Assembly: GCA_031264895.1 (NCBI GenBank)
Contig: JAISDI010000087.1
Span: 1-10,060 of the forward strand
Direction: 5' to 3'
From: Endomicrobium sp.
Lineage (GTDB): Bacteria > Elusimicrobiota > Endomicrobiia > Endomicrobiales > Endomicrobiaceae
Length of the DNA stretch: 10,060 bases
Positions within the stretch are counted from its first letter, which is position 1; each line of letters begins with the position of its first letter. The translations under genes and the position numbers were made by a program. Shown piece by piece: positions 1 to 7,211 of this stretch. The notes beneath the pieces are model-generated. The model searched no databases and was not told the origin of the DNA. It worked only from the letters and a program-made list of their open reading frames with translations.

Positions 1-1559
1 TTATTTTCTTTTTGTCAAAATATACGCTGAAAGTAAATGATACGGCTCAAAAGATGCCGAAGAAAATATTGTTGAAAATAATTTTGTCTTTAGTTTTAAT
101 CGTTTTGAATTTTATTGCGGCCAGAGGCTCTTTCGGAATATTTCCTCTCGGCGTTGACAATGCGGAAGTTTCGTCTAATGTTTTCATCAATAAGACGGCG
201 ATAAACGGAGTATACACTTTTCAGGCGGCGCTTGAAGCCAAAGGCAAAGAAAAGAATTTTGATTATATAGACAAAGCCGGATATAAAAATAATATACGCA
301 AAGCTTTTGCTGATTTACTCGATAAAGATATTGAGGATATCCCGCTTAACAATCCTGAACGTTCTCTTGCAGTTAAATTGCCGTTTAATAAAAATATAGA
401 CGAAATCCGCCCTAACGTAATATTTATAGTGATGGAAAGTTTCGGAAGCGACTTGATCAAATACAATAGCGAAAGTTTTAACGTTATGGGCGAGCTTAAA
501 CGTCATTTTGACGACGATTACGTTTTTTATAATTTCCTGCCAGGACATGAAGGCACCATAGGAAGCCTTGAAGCCGCAATTACAAATGTCGCAAGAAGGC
601 CTCTTTCAAAATATTTGTCGCAGTCGAAATATGCGTATGAAAAATATAAATTTTCCGGCCCCTTGCCTTATAAACAAAACGGATATGAAACCATATTCGT
701 ATATGGCGGCAATACGGGCTGGAGAAATGTCGGCGCTTTTATGCCGAATGTCGGGTTTGACAAAGTATTGGGCGAAGGCGGCATGAATAAAGAATATCCG
801 CGCAACCAGTGGGGAGTTTACGACGAATATTTGTTTGATTTCGTGTATCAGACGCTTGAAAATAACGATAATAGGAAATTCATATACGTTATGACAACTT
901 CAAATCACCCTCCTTATTCATTGCCTGAAAATTATAAGCCGCTTCCTTTGAACGTTTCCGAAGATTTTGAAAAAACTATTACAAGCAAAGACTTGGCGGC
1001 CAAGAGATTTGCGGTTTACCAGTATTCAAATGAAATGCTGGGAAGATTCATAACTAAAATAAAGAATTCAAAGTATGCCGGCAATACGATAATTGCCGTT
1101 ACCGGCGACCATAATTTCTGGAACGTGTTTACGTATTCTAAAGAGAAATATTTCCATTCATTGAGCGTGCCGTTTTATTTATATATTCCCGAAAAGTTAA
1201 AACCGGCTGATATCGATACCTCGTTTTTCGGTTCTCATATGGACATAATGCCAACTCTTTATAATATTTCCCTTTCAGATGTGGAATATTCGGCTATGGG
1301 AAAGAATCTTTTATCAAAAGATTCTTCAAACAATATTGCTTATACCGACGCGGGAATGTCTGCCGACAAAGATTATGCGATAAATTACAATTTCAATAAC
1401 GGGGAAGTTTCTTATTACGTATGGGATAAAAATAATTCTCGTGAAATAAAAAAATCCGAGGAAACCGACGGTCATAAAAAGCTTGTCAAACATTATTTAT
1501 CTTTAATAGCGGTGTCTGATTATTTAATAAAAAATACGGGAACGGAGGAAGCAAAATGA
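1..1559 (+). CDS. LTA synthase-family sulfatase-fold transferase (5'-partial)
   Basis: Membrane-anchored alkaline-phosphatase-superfamily enzyme of the LtaS/OpgB type. Such enzymes move a phosphoglycerol or similar phospho-alcohol onto a glycan or lipid outside the membrane. The frame is open to the left edge (ATT TTC TTT before a TTG at 12), and what is visible starts just before the last membrane helix, so the TTG is not the true start and the earlier helices lie outside. Counting from the TTG: helix about 19-37 followed by ARGSFG, linker to about 130, sulfatase domain from PNVIFIVMESFG (metal Glu142), likely nucleophile Thr182 in GHEGTIGS, His299 in SNHPPY, Asp366-His367 in VTGDHN, and SHMDIMPT at 408-415. 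The usual FWNR substrate segment appears as GWRN (236-239), so the transferred group is uncertain. The stop overlaps the next gene by 4 bp. Confidence 0.88.
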   Translation, partial: IFFLSKYTLKVNDTAQKMPKKILLKIILSLVLIVLNFIAARGSFGIFPLGVDNAEVSSNVFINKTAINGVYTFQAALEAKGKEKNFDYIDKAGYKNNIRKAFADLLDKDIEDIPLNNPERSLAVKLPFNKNIDEIRPNVIFIVMESFGSDLIKYNSESFNVMGELKRHFDDDYVFYNFLPGHEGTIGSLEAAITNVARRPLSKYLSQSKYAYEKYKFSGPLPYKQNGYETIFVYGGNTGWRNVGAFMPNVGFDKVLGEGGMNKEYPRNQWGVYDEYLFDFVYQTLENNDNRKFIYVMTTSNHPPYSLPENYKPLPLNVSEDFEKTITSKDLAAKRFAVYQYSNEMLGRFITKIKNSKYAGNTIIAVTGDHNFWNVFTYSKEKYFHSLSVPFYLYIPEKLKPADIDTSFFGSHMDIMPTLYNISLSDVEYSAMGKNLLSKDSSNNIAYTDAGMSADKDYAINYNFNNGEVSYYVWDKNNSREIKKSEETDGHKKLVKHYLSLIAVSDYLIKNTGTEEAK

Positions 1560-2482
1560 AAGTGTTGATCACGGGCGGGGCGGGATTTATCGGTTCCAAT
1601 ATTGCCGACGCGGTAATAGGAAATAAGCATAAAGCCGTTATCTTGGACAATTTGTCTTCGGGAAATAAAAATAATGTCAATAAGAAAGCAAAATTTTATA
1701 AGGCCGACATAGTTAACGAAAAAAAAGTATCGGAAATATTTAAAAAAGAAAAACCGGATATCGTAATACACTGCGCGGCTCAGATCGACGTAAGAAAATC
1801 TGTGGAAAACCCTAAATATGACGCAAATATTAATATTTTAGGTTCTATTAATATATTGAAAGCATGCGTTGAAAACAAAACAAAAAAAATAATCTTTGCG
1901 TCTTCCGGCGGCACGATTTACGGAGAATGCAGCGGGAAAGCTCCGGATGAAAAATCTTTTCCTAACCCTCTTTCGCCTTACGGCATAGCAAAATATTCAG
2001 TCGAAAATTATATAAAGTTTTACAGCGAGATTCACGGTTTAAAATATACGATTTTAAGATATGCCAATGTATACGGCCCAAGACAAGACCCAAAAGGCGA
2101 AGCCGGAGTAATTGCGATTTTTGCGCTGAAAATGTTAAATAATGAAGCCGTTACGGTTTTTGGCGATGGAAAACAGATGAGGGATTACGTATACGTTGCG
2201 GACGTTGTCGACGCCAATATTAAATCTTTGACTAAAGCCGACAATCAAATAATAAATATAGGCACAGGCAAAGCGGTTGCGCTAAACGATATAGTAAAAA
2301 TAATGTCGGCCATTTCAAAAACCGACAAAAAGCCCGTATATAAACCGAAAAGAGACGGAGAATTATTTAAGAATTTTTTAAATAATAAAAAAGCTTTAAA
2401 AATATTGGGCTGGAAACCGTCCGTAAGCAGCATTGACGAAGGCATAAAAAAGACGATCGGTTATTTTAAAGAAATAAAGTAA
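1556..2482 (+). CDS. NAD-dependent nucleotide-sugar epimerase (UDP-glucose 4-epimerase-like SDR)
   Basis: Extended short-chain dehydrogenase acting in the cytoplasm on a nucleotide-activated sugar, most likely a UDP-hexose 4-epimerase. The 308 aa show a Rossmann start with GGAGFIG (7-13), an acidic residue ending beta-2 (Asp31 in LDNLSSG), HCAAQIDVRKS around 72-82, SSGGTIYG (116-123), the catalytic pair Tyr142-x3-Lys146 (YGIAK), RYANVYGPRQ (168-177) and GDGKQMRDYVYVADV (203-217), which is the substrate-binding region of GalE-like enzymes. Length is normal for the family. The SSGG form puts Gly where E. coli GalE has its catalytic Ser, as in many other GalE-like sequences. The ATG sits in ATGA overlapping the upstream stop, with GGAGG at 1544-1548, so the two genes are coupled. 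The exact sugar cannot be read from sequence; a dehydratase or another epimerase is possible. Confidence 0.9.
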   Translation: MKVLITGGAGFIGSNIADAVIGNKHKAVILDNLSSGNKNNVNKKAKFYKADIVNEKKVSEIFKKEKPDIVIHCAAQIDVRKSVENPKYDANINILGSINILKACVENKTKKIIFASSGGTIYGECSGKAPDEKSFPNPLSPYGIAKYSVENYIKFYSEIHGLKYTILRYANVYGPRQDPKGEAGVIAIFALKMLNNEAVTVFGDGKQMRDYVYVADVVDANIKSLTKADNQIINIGTGKAVALNDIVKIMSAISKTDKKPVYKPKRDGELFKNFLNNKKALKILGWKPSVSSIDEGIKKTIGYFKEIK

Positions 2483-2524
2483 GTGAAACAAAATTTTATA
2501 AATGTCTGCCTGTGTTTGCATTTT

Positions 2525-2555
2525 TTGAGACAATACGCTTAAATTAAGCTATAAT
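2525..2555 (+). promoter_or_regulatory. Candidate sigma70-type promoter
   Basis: TTGAGA at 2525-2530 and a perfect TATAAT at 2550-2555 are separated by 19 bp, slightly longer than the preferred 17. It lies in the only long gap and points toward the pyrophosphorylase-metK-ahcY-glycosyltransferase run. Transcription would begin near 2562 and give a leader of about 150 nt. In AT-rich DNA such matches arise by chance, but position and the perfect -10 favour a real site. Confidence 0.5.
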
Positions 2556-2580
2556 AGTAACAATTTATAGAAATTTATAA

Positions 2581-2706
2581 TTAAACAAGGAATGCGGTTT
2601 ATTACTTTCCATCATTGACGGCAAACGGGTATGACAACTCCGCGCCGTTGTCATTGCGGCGAAAGCGGATAAAGCCGTTGAATTTTTAGAAAATAATTAT
2701 ATTTAA
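2581..2706 (+). pseudogene. Possible decayed gene tail before the pyrophosphorylase
   Basis: One frame reads with coding-like composition through LLLSIIDGKRV, a TGA at 2632-2634, then a stretch ending KADKAVEFLENNYI and a TAA at 2704-2706. That TAA abuts the ribosome binding site of the next gene, just as the stops of metK and ahcY do in this window. This suggests the end of a former upstream gene now interrupted or mostly deleted. I do not recognise the family, and 41 codons is too short to exclude chance. Confidence 0.2.
2631..2654. repeat. Perfect 8-bp inverted repeat in leader region
   Basis: ATGACAAC (2631-2638) and GTTGTCAT (2647-2654) are exact reverse complements around the 8-nt loop TCCGCGCC. 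The downstream arm continues into TGCGGCGAAAGCGG. This is locally G+C-richer than its surroundings and resembles the general form of dispersed palindromic elements with a GTCATTGCGG core. No second copy is present in the window, so element status is inferred. It could also be an RNA hairpin in the leader or an operator. Confidence 0.5.
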
Positions 2707-2710
2707 AGGA
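2705..2710 (+). promoter_or_regulatory. Ribosome binding site that decides the start at 2716
   Basis: AAAGGA at 2705-2710 ends 5 nt before the ATG at 2716, an acceptable spacing. The alternative ATG at 2710 shares its A with this site, leaving no spacer. The family consensus, which begins MKA(F/V)(I/V)LAAG, also supports 2716. Confidence 0.6.
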
Positions 2711-2715
2711 TGGAT

Positions 2716-3732
2716 ATGAAAGCTTTTGTTTTAGCGGCGGGAGCCGGTACCAGATTGAGGCCTTTGACATACGACATGCCCAAACCGATGATCCCCATAG
2801 CGGATAAGCCCGTGCTGCACCATACTTTAAATAATTTAAAAAAATACGGTTTTGACAATGTCTGTATAAACCTTTTTTACTGCCCGATTTCCATAACAAG
2901 TTATTTTAATACAAATTATATGGATATAAACATTAATTATTCTCTGGAAAAGAAATTGCTGGGCACTGCGGGAGCCATAAAGAAACGTGAAAAATTTTTG
3001 GATGAAACTTTTATTGTTATGTCCGGAGACGGATTGACAGATATCGATCTTGAAAAAGTTTTGGCTTTCCATAAAAAGAAAAAGGCTCTTGCAACAATGG
3101 TTTTAAAAAAAATCGACGCAAAATTGGAATACGGCGTCACAATTGCGGACAAAGACGGAAAAGTGAAAAAATTCGTAGAAAAGCCCAAATGGAGCGATAT
3201 TTTTTCAGATACGGTAAATACGGGCATTTATATTTTTGAGCCGGAAGTGTTTAAATACATACCCAAAAATAAGTTTTTTGATTTCAGCATGGACTTATTT
3301 CCTTTGCTTTTAAAAAATAAAAAAAAGATTTACGCTTATGCGATGGAAGAATACTGGACGGACATAGGCAATATTTTTGAGTACAAAAAAGGCGTTTTCG
3401 ACGCGCTTGACGGAAAAGTTAAAATCGATATGCCAGGCGGAAAAAATAAAAGCGGTTATATAAGCAAGTATGCAAAAATCGATAAAACGGCTAAAATAAA
3501 AGGGCCTTGTTTCATAGGCGACAATGTCTATATAGGCAAAAATTCCGTCATAAATCCCTATTCCGTGATTTCCGGCAATGTTCAAATAGAAGATAATTGT
3601 ATTACGGAAAGAACGGTAATCTGGAGCGGTTCTCATATAGGGAAAAACTCCAAATTAAGCAATACCATAGTGGGATGCGGATGCAAAATCTACGACGGTA
3701 TTACGCTTTTTGATTCTATAATAATGAGTTAA
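2716..3732 (+). CDS. Nucleotide-sugar pyrophosphorylase with left-handed beta-helix domain
   Basis: Cytoplasmic nucleotidyltransferase that joins an NTP and a sugar 1-phosphate to give an NDP-sugar. It resembles mannose-1-phosphate guanylyltransferase-like proteins, but base and sugar choice are not certain. In the 338 aa from the ATG at 2716: signature LAAGAGTRLRPLT (6-18), MPKPMIPIADKP (21-32), GTAGAI (83-88), metal-site SGDGLTDID (103-111), VEKP (154-157), NTGIYIF (168-174) and YWTDIGN (213-219), forming the Rossmann-like transferase domain. From about 245 to the end, isoleucine-rich hexapeptide-like repeats (AKIKGPCFIGDNVYIGKNSV and on) form a beta-helix, usual for oligomerisation or regulation. 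A 6-nt upstream ATG (2710) is a less likely start. It is the first gene after the candidate promoter, and metK follows after 23 bp. Confidence 0.9.
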   Translation: MKAFVLAAGAGTRLRPLTYDMPKPMIPIADKPVLHHTLNNLKKYGFDNVCINLFYCPISITSYFNTNYMDININYSLEKKLLGTAGAIKKREKFLDETFIVMSGDGLTDIDLEKVLAFHKKKKALATMVLKKIDAKLEYGVTIADKDGKVKKFVEKPKWSDIFSDTVNTGIYIFEPEVFKYIPKNKFFDFSMDLFPLLLKNKKKIYAYAMEEYWTDIGNIFEYKKGVFDALDGKVKIDMPGGKNKSGYISKYAKIDKTAKIKGPCFIGDNVYIGKNSVINPYSVISGNVQIEDNCITERTVIWSGSHIGKNSKLSNTIVGCGCKIYDGITLFDSIIMS

Positions 3733-3755
3733 GAATATAAAAGGAGAAGAAACAA

Positions 3756-4925
3756 ATGCACGAAAAGAACGGATATTTTTTTACGTCGGAATCGGTTACG
3801 GAAGGACACCCGGATAAAGTCTGCGACATAGTCTCTGACAGTATTTTGGATGCGATATTGAAACAAGACGCAAAAGCAAGGGTTGCATGCGAGACTTTTG
3901 TGTCGCCCGGTCTTCTTGTCGTTGGCGGGGAAATTACGACTTCGGCAAAGATCAACACAAAAGAAGTCATAAGAAACGCAATAAAGAAAATAGGTTACGA
4001 CAGGGACTGTTTCGGTTTTAATTATAACCACTGTGCCATAGCCGACGTTATAAACGCGCAGTCTCCGGATATAGCGCAGGGCGTTGATACCGGCGGCGCG
4101 GGCGATCAAGGGCTTATGATAGGTTTTGCGTGTAAAGAAACGCCGGAGTTAATGCCTATGCCTATAATGCTTGCGCATAAACTTGCAATGAAGCTTACGG
4201 AGACAAGAAAGAAAAATATTCTTCCTTATCTGGGGCCGGACGGAAAAACTCAGGTTACCATAGAATATGTCGATTGGAAACCAAAAAGAATAGACGCCAT
4301 TGTTTTGTCGACGCAGCATACGGAAGCTATTCTTGATAAGACGGGCGATAAAATTACCGAAAAATCAAAAAAAGAAATTTTTGACAAAATAATAGATCCT
4401 GTTTTAGGTAAATTAATAGATAAAGACACGGATATTTATATTAATCCTACGGGCAAGTTCATAATAGGCGGGCCGCAGGGCGATACTGGTCTTACCGGAA
4501 GAAAAATAATTGTCGACACTTATGGCGCGATGGCAGCGCACGGCGGCGGAGCGTTTTCCGGCAAAGATTCCACTAAAGTTGACAGAAGCGCTTGTTATAT
4601 GGCAAGGCATATAGCTAAAAATATTGTGGCTGCCGGTTTTGCGGACAAGTGTACGGTTCAGCTTGCTTACGCAATAGGCGTTGCCGAACCGGTTTCCGTA
4701 ATGGTCGACACTCACCATACGGGAAAAGTTGCGGGGCCTGCGCTTGAGCCTATTGTAAAAAATATATTTCCTTTGACGCCTAAAGGCATAACGGATTATC
4801 TGCAATTGCGCCGCCCGATTTTTGCACAGACTGCCGCTTACGGACATTTCGGCAGAAAAGGGAAAGATTTCACTTGGGAAAGTATAAATAAAGTCGAAGA
4901 ATTAAAAAAAGCCGTAAAAATATAA
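3756..4925 (+). CDS. metK: S-adenosylmethionine synthase (methionine adenosyltransferase)
   Basis: Makes S-adenosylmethionine from methionine and ATP, releasing phosphate and pyrophosphate, as a cytoplasmic Mg2+/K+-dependent tetramer. The 389 aa are full length for bacterial MetK. Visible hallmarks: TSESVTEGHPDKVCD (10-24, with catalytic His18), the signature GAGDQG (114-119), the P-loop-like GGGAFSGKDSTKVDRSACY (263-281) and the C-terminal RRPIFAQTAAYGHFGR (352-367). The start has a strong AAGGAG at 3741-3746, 9 nt upstream. ahcY follows after 10 bp, so the producer of S-adenosylmethionine and the enzyme that removes its by-product are made together. No SAM or SAH riboswitch is evident in the short gaps on either side, so control most likely comes from the promoter near 2525 or from further upstream. 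Confidence 0.98.
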   Translation: MHEKNGYFFTSESVTEGHPDKVCDIVSDSILDAILKQDAKARVACETFVSPGLLVVGGEITTSAKINTKEVIRNAIKKIGYDRDCFGFNYNHCAIADVINAQSPDIAQGVDTGGAGDQGLMIGFACKETPELMPMPIMLAHKLAMKLTETRKKNILPYLGPDGKTQVTIEYVDWKPKRIDAIVLSTQHTEAILDKTGDKITEKSKKEIFDKIIDPVLGKLIDKDTDIYINPTGKFIIGGPQGDTGLTGRKIIVDTYGAMAAHGGGAFSGKDSTKVDRSACYMARHIAKNIVAAGFADKCTVQLAYAIGVAEPVSVMVDTHHTGKVAGPALEPIVKNIFPLTPKGITDYLQLRRPIFAQTAAYGHFGRKGKDFTWESINKVEELKKAVKI

Positions 4926-4935
4926 GGAAAATAAA

Positions 4936-6192
4936 ATGAAATACGATATAAAAGACATTAAATTGGCGGACAAAGGAAATAAAAGAATTGTCTGGGCTGA
5001 AAAAGAAATGCCCGTTTTAAGACAAATTAAGCAGAGATTTTTAAAACAGAAACCTTTAAAAAATAAAAATATTGCCTGCTGTCTCCACGTTACTACGGAA
5101 ACCGCAAATTTGGCAATAACTTTAAAAGCCGGAGGAGCAAACGTTTATTTGTGCGCGTCAAATCCTCTGTCTACTCAGGATGACGTCGCGGCGTCGCTTG
5201 TAAAACATCATAACATACCGGTTTTTGCGATCAAAGGCGAAGACAATAAAACCTATTACAGCCATATAGACGCGCTTTTGTCTTCTTCTCCTGAAATGAC
5301 AATGGACGACGGAGCCGATCTCGTAACTACTATAATTCTTAAAAGAAAAGATTTATTAAAAAATATTATCGGCGGCACGGAAGAAACCACTACCGGAGTT
5401 GTCCGCTTGAGAGCGATGGCAAATGACGGCGTTTTGGCCTATCCGGTTATAGCCGTTAACGACGCTATGACAAAACATTTTTTTGACAACAGGTACGGAA
5501 CGGGGCAGTCCACTATTGACGGCATAATCAGAGCGACAAATGTTTTGCTTGCGGGAAAAGTCATTGTGGTTGCAGGTTACGGCTGGTGCGGACGCGGGTT
5601 TGCCATGAGAGCAAAAGGTTTGGGCGCTCACGTTGTAGTTACCGAAGTCGATCATCTCAAAGCCATTGAGGCCGCGATGGATGGGTACGAAGTCATGAAA
5701 ATGAAAGACGCCGCAAAAAAAGGCGATATTTTTGTTACGCTTACTGGCGATTTAAACGTTATAGACAAAGAACATTTTTCTTTAATGAAAGACGGAGCAA
5801 TTGTCTGTAATTCCGGACACTTTAACGATGAAATAAATTTAAAAGCTTTAAAACAAATGTCGAAATCGGTTAAAAACGTAAGGGATTTTACCGACGAATA
5901 TACGCTAAAAAGCAATAAAAAAATATGCGTGCTGGGAGAAGGAAGACTTATAAATCTTGCGGCGGCTGAAGGTCATCCGGCAAGCGTTATGGACATGTCG
6001 TTTGCTAATCAGGCTTTGTCCGCAGAATATATCGTTAAAAATCATAAAAATCTTCAAAAAAATGTGTATGTCGTTCCTGAAAAACTCGATAAAGAGATTG
6101 CAAAGCTTAAATTAAACGCCATGGGCATAAAAATAGACACGCTGACTTCGGAACAGGAAAAATATTTAAATTCATGGCAGGCGGGAACATAG
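4936..6192 (+). CDS. ahcY: Adenosylhomocysteinase (S-adenosylhomocysteine hydrolase)
   Basis: Reversibly splits S-adenosylhomocysteine into adenosine and homocysteine with bound NAD, relieving product inhibition of methyltransferases. In the 418 aa: HVTTETANLA (51-60), acidic MDDGADL (123-129), GGTEETTTG (146-154) and NDAMTKHFFDNRYGTGQS (175-192) line the substrate pocket, including Lys180 and Asp184. GYGWCGRG (214-221) with Glu237 binds NAD, and NSGHF (292-296) and GEGRLINLAAAEGHP (334-348) follow. The protein ends LTSEQEKYLNSWQAGT and lacks the extra tail ending in YRY found in most bacterial and eukaryotic forms. This matches the shorter archaeal/Thermotoga type. AAGGAAA (4924-4930) overlaps the metK stop. 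Some archaeal members prefer S-inosylhomocysteine, so substrate preference is not fully certain. Confidence 0.96.
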   Translation: MKYDIKDIKLADKGNKRIVWAEKEMPVLRQIKQRFLKQKPLKNKNIACCLHVTTETANLAITLKAGGANVYLCASNPLSTQDDVAASLVKHHNIPVFAIKGEDNKTYYSHIDALLSSSPEMTMDDGADLVTTIILKRKDLLKNIIGGTEETTTGVVRLRAMANDGVLAYPVIAVNDAMTKHFFDNRYGTGQSTIDGIIRATNVLLAGKVIVVAGYGWCGRGFAMRAKGLGAHVVVTEVDHLKAIEAAMDGYEVMKMKDAAKKGDIFVTLTGDLNVIDKEHFSLMKDGAIVCNSGHFNDEINLKALKQMSKSVKNVRDFTDEYTLKSNKKICVLGEGRLINLAAAEGHPASVMDMSFANQALSAEYIVKNHKNLQKNVYVVPEKLDKEIAKLKLNAMGIKIDTLTSEQEKYLNSWQAGT

Positions 6193-6202
6193 GAAACCGA
6201 GA

Positions 6203-7126
6203 ATGATAAATATCGCTTTTGGGCTTGACAATAATTTTGCTCCTCATTGCGCGGCGTCAATGGCTTCGATATTGAGCAATCATAAAATTTTGTCTGATGA
6301 AGATAAAATACATTTTTTCTTTTTCGGCAATCTCGACGATGACAACAAAGAAAAGCTCCTGTCTCTCAAAGAAATTCAGGATTTTGAGTCGGATTTTATC
6401 GGCATAGATTGTTCCGAGTTTTCAAAACTTCCGCTACGCAACGGACAGCAGGTCGCGATTTATAATGTGCTGCTTATACCTAATTTGCTTCCTCAGCAAA
6501 TAAAGAAAGTCATTGTTCTCGATTGCGATACCATAGTGAACACAGATATATCGCAATTATGGAAGATCGACATTAAAAGCAGTTTGGTTGCCGCCGTTAA
6601 AGACAATTATATGGGCAAACGAAATTATTTTAATTCGGGAGTAATGGCGCTAAACGTGCCAAAACTTCGCGAGTTTGGCTTTTATGAGAAATGGAAAGAA
6701 TATGTAAAATACAATGTCGAAAAAATGACGCTGCATGATCAAGACATATTAAATCCGGTTTTAATGTCAAATATCTTTTATCTTCCGGTAAATTGGAACG
6801 TTCATCACGGCATTTTTTTGACTTTATACGACAAATACGGTAAAAAAGATATTGATTCTTTTCTTTCTTTCTGTTATATAGTTCACTATTCCACAAAAAT
6901 AAAACCATGGCATCCTCTTCCTGTGCATCCGCTGAAATGTTTATATTTTAAATATGCGGCAATGACGCCTTGGAAAAATAAATTTCAAAAACATTCATTT
7001 TACGCAAAAACCAAAAGCTTTTTGCGTATATTGTTAAAATACTGGTTTGTTCACCCTGCTTTTATGTTTAAACCTAAATTCTGGAGAAAGATAAAACAAA
7101 AAGGCTGGCTGATGACATTATATTAA
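6203..7126 (+). CDS. Glycosyltransferase family 8 protein (LgtC/RfaI-like), first copy
   Basis: Retaining GT-A-fold sugar transferase, probably adding a hexose from a UDP-sugar to an LPS-type or lipid-linked acceptor at the inner face of the membrane. In the 307 aa: start INIAFGLDNNFAPHCAASMASI (2-23), metal-binding DCD (Asp107, Asp109) in VIVLDCDTIV, YFNSGVMALN (142-151), HDQDILN (178-184) and VHYSTKIKPW (227-236). The tail after about 255 is basic and aromatic (Trp/Phe-rich, HPAFMFKPKFWRK), consistent with membrane contact. The normally conserved YYR before the DxD is YNV here (87-89), so an Arg that contacts the donor sugar in LgtC is missing. AGGA at 6191-6194 overlaps the ahcY stop, placing this gene in the same run. 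It is a paralogue of the gene at 9134. Confidence 0.88.
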   Translation: MINIAFGLDNNFAPHCAASMASILSNHKILSDEDKIHFFFFGNLDDDNKEKLLSLKEIQDFESDFIGIDCSEFSKLPLRNGQQVAIYNVLLIPNLLPQQIKKVIVLDCDTIVNTDISQLWKIDIKSSLVAAVKDNYMGKRNYFNSGVMALNVPKLREFGFYEKWKEYVKYNVEKMTLHDQDILNPVLMSNIFYLPVNWNVHHGIFLTLYDKYGKKDIDSFLSFCYIVHYSTKIKPWHPLPVHPLKCLYFKYAAMTPWKNKFQKHSFYAKTKSFLRILLKYWFVHPAFMFKPKFWRKIKQKGWLMTLY

Positions 7127-7211
7127 CGGTAATTATTAATTAGTAATTGACGACAAAAGACTAAAAAGACCAAAGGAACGTTGCTGTTCTAATTTGCCGC
7201 ATGCAAAGGTT

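Noticed and set aside
12..14. TTG at 12 as a true start of the LtaS-like gene
   Set aside because: The frame continues open to the edge, and the protein would lack the membrane helices that precede the last one in this family.
2489..2527. Possible rho-independent terminator after the epimerase gene (AAATG 2500-2504 with CATTT 2519-2523, then T-run)
   Set aside because: The stem is only 5 bp with a 14-nt loop and almost no G+C, too weak to call in AT-rich DNA.
2592..2618. Mini-ORF MRFITFHH that could be a leader peptide
   Set aside because: Its purine-rich site touches the ATG without a spacer, and eight codons with no amino-acid bias linked to the downstream genes give no support.
2560..2715. 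SAM or SAH riboswitch controlling metK-ahcY
   Set aside because: I cannot see the conserved core of any SAM or SAH class, and the leader precedes the pyrophosphorylase rather than metK directly.
4413..4847. 144-codon minus-strand frame opposite metK, and other minus-strand frames throughout
   Set aside because: They are antisense to strongly recognised genes, lack domain-like sequence and have no ribosome sites; they look like by-products of plus-strand codon use.
7147..7175. TTGACG as a -35 promoter element before the GT9 gene
   Set aside because: No acceptable -10 hexamer lies 15-19 bp downstream.
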